13,410 nt of DNA, from assembly GCA_900318545.1 (NCBI GenBank), contig ONLC01000103.1, forward strand, positions 1-13,410. Direction: 5' to 3'. This DNA comes from an uncultured Eubacteriales bacterium. Lineage in GTDB: Bacteria; Bacillota; Clostridia; Oscillospirales; Ruminococcaceae. Below are positions 12,536 to 13,410 of this stretch, piece after piece. The notes under the pieces are model-generated. The model made no database searches and was not told where the DNA came from. It worked only from the letters and a program-made list of their open reading frames with translations. Both the position numbers and the translations under genes were made by a program. The first letter of the stretch is position 1. Every line of letters begins with the position of its first letter.

Positions 12536-13410
12536 ATGGGACTTAATTCAACACCTTCCTCGGAACGTGTGCATATTGGCTTTTTCGGAGTGAGAAACGC
12601 AGGTAAGTCAAGCCTTGTGAATGCCGTAACAAATCAGGAGCTTGCAGTAGTTTCCGATACCCCGGGAACTACCACAGACCCTGTAACAAAGGCTATGGAG
12701 CTTTTGCCTCTGGGACCTGTTGTTATAATTGATACTCCGGGCTTTGATGATGAGGGTGCTCTGGGAGAGCTGCGTGTAAAAAAGACTGCGCAGGTGCTTA
12801 ATCGTACTGATATTGCAGTTCTGGTCACAGATATAACTAAGCCGTTGTGCGAGTGCGATAAAGAGCTTATATGGCTTTTTGAAGATAAAAAAATTCCGTA
12901 CATTATAGTTGGAAACAAGTGCGATCTTGCAGATAATGCTCCTGATGGTGAGAGGTTTGCTGTCAGTGCTGCTGAGAAAAGAAATATTCATGAGCTCAGA
13001 GAAAAGATAGCATCTCTTGTTGAGAACAAAGATCAGACTCACCGTATTGTCGGAGATATCATCAATGAAAATGAGCTTGCTGTTTTAGTTGTTCCTATTG
13101 ATAAGGCAGCACCGAAGGGCAGGCTTATTCTTCCCCAGCAGATGGTTATAAGAGATTTGCTCGAATCAGGAGCCTGTGCAGCAGTTGTCCGTGAGACAGA
13201 GCTGTCTTATGCACTCGAAAACATGGTAAACAAGCCGTCGATAGTGATCACAGACAGTCAGGTATTTGCAAAAGTGAATAAGGACACGCCTAAGGAGATA
13301 AAGCTTACCTCATTCTCTATTCTGATGGCGAAATACAAGGGCTTTCTTGAAACTGCCGTAAAGGGTGCGGCGGCGATAAAAAGCCTTCGCGATGGCGACA
13401 CCGTCCTCAT
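12536..13410 (+). CDS. hydF: [FeFe]-hydrogenase maturation GTPase HydF (3' end outside window)
   Basis: HydF is the scaffold that, with the radical-SAM enzymes HydE and HydG, assembles the di-iron subcluster and hands it to the hydrogenase HydA. The visible 291 residues contain a TrmE-like GTPase domain: P-loop GVRNAGKSS at 18-26, G2 region DTPGTTTDPV at 41-50, DTPGFDD at 66-72, NKCD at 127-130 and SAA near 150. The dimerisation part follows (PKGRLILPQQMVIRDLLESG) and then the start of the cluster-binding domain. The window ends at DGDTVLI, a few residues before the cysteine and histidine cluster ligands are expected. GAGGTG at 12524-12529 lies 6 bases before the ATG. No hydE or hydG is visible here. 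Confidence 0.95.
   Translation, partial: MGLNSTPSSERVHIGFFGVRNAGKSSLVNAVTNQELAVVSDTPGTTTDPVTKAMELLPLGPVVIIDTPGFDDEGALGELRVKKTAQVLNRTDIAVLVTDITKPLCECDKELIWLFEDKKIPYIIVGNKCDLADNAPDGERFAVSAAEKRNIHELREKIASLVENKDQTHRIVGDIINENELAVLVVPIDKAAPKGRLILPQQMVIRDLLESGACAAVVRETELSYALENMVNKPSIVITDSQVFAKVNKDTPKEIKLTSFSILMAKYKGFLETAVKGAAAIKSLRDGDTVL

Noticed and set aside
12608..13042. Minus-strand frames of 144 and 94 codons inside hydF
   Set aside because: Antisense shadows of a clear GTPase gene that stays open to the window edge.

Overview
The window looks like chromosomal DNA of an anaerobic, moderately low-GC Firmicute of the class Clostridia, most likely a Ruminococcus-type member of the Oscillospiraceae. 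This rests on protein families and is an inference. The pointers are an L27 with a Prp-cleavable N-terminal extension, Mini-RNase III, the [FeFe]-hydrogenase maturation GTPase HydF beside a TM1266-type protein, and a serine-rich solute-binding lipoprotein.

Layout. Bases 1-1085 hold the ribosomal operon: an L21 leader with an upstream -10 box, rplU, the L27-processing protease gene prp, rpmA, then a hairpin terminator. Only 12 bases after its T-run an unrecognised two-span membrane protein begins, followed by obgE, Mini-RNase III (mrnC) and a YebC/TACO1 factor, ending at a 16-bp bidirectional terminator (4372-4409). These plus-strand genes mostly serve ribosome building and translation. Bases 4417-8303 are a compact minus-strand cluster. 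In transcription order it reads: small lipoprotein, rnhA, NifS/IscS-type cysteine desulfurase, mnmA, GNAT acetyltransferase. The desulfurase and MnmA are 4 bp apart and form an obvious sulfur relay for 2-thiouridine in tRNA. From 8517 there is a consensus promoter and an orphan ABC sugar-type binding lipoprotein, then a VTT/TVP38-type membrane protein, convergent with a YfcE-type phosphodiesterase. A divergent promoter region (11330-11547) leads to an unrecognised 186-aa protein, a TM1266-family protein, and hydF, which runs off the right edge just short of where its iron-sulfur ligands are expected.

The most notable observation is that rnhA (RNase HI) is broken by an exact 35-bp tandem duplication at 7531-7600. 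Taking one copy out restores a full 147-aa RNase HI with all four catalytic acidic residues. A second exact tandem duplication (25-bp unit, 8433-8484) lies about 0.8 kb away, upstream of the binding-protein promoter. Either both are recent slippage events, or the assembly is wrong at one or both. I found no CRISPR array, rRNA, tRNA, insertion sequence, phage gene or defence island. Apart from these duplications and three unrecognised proteins, the window is ordinary core genome.
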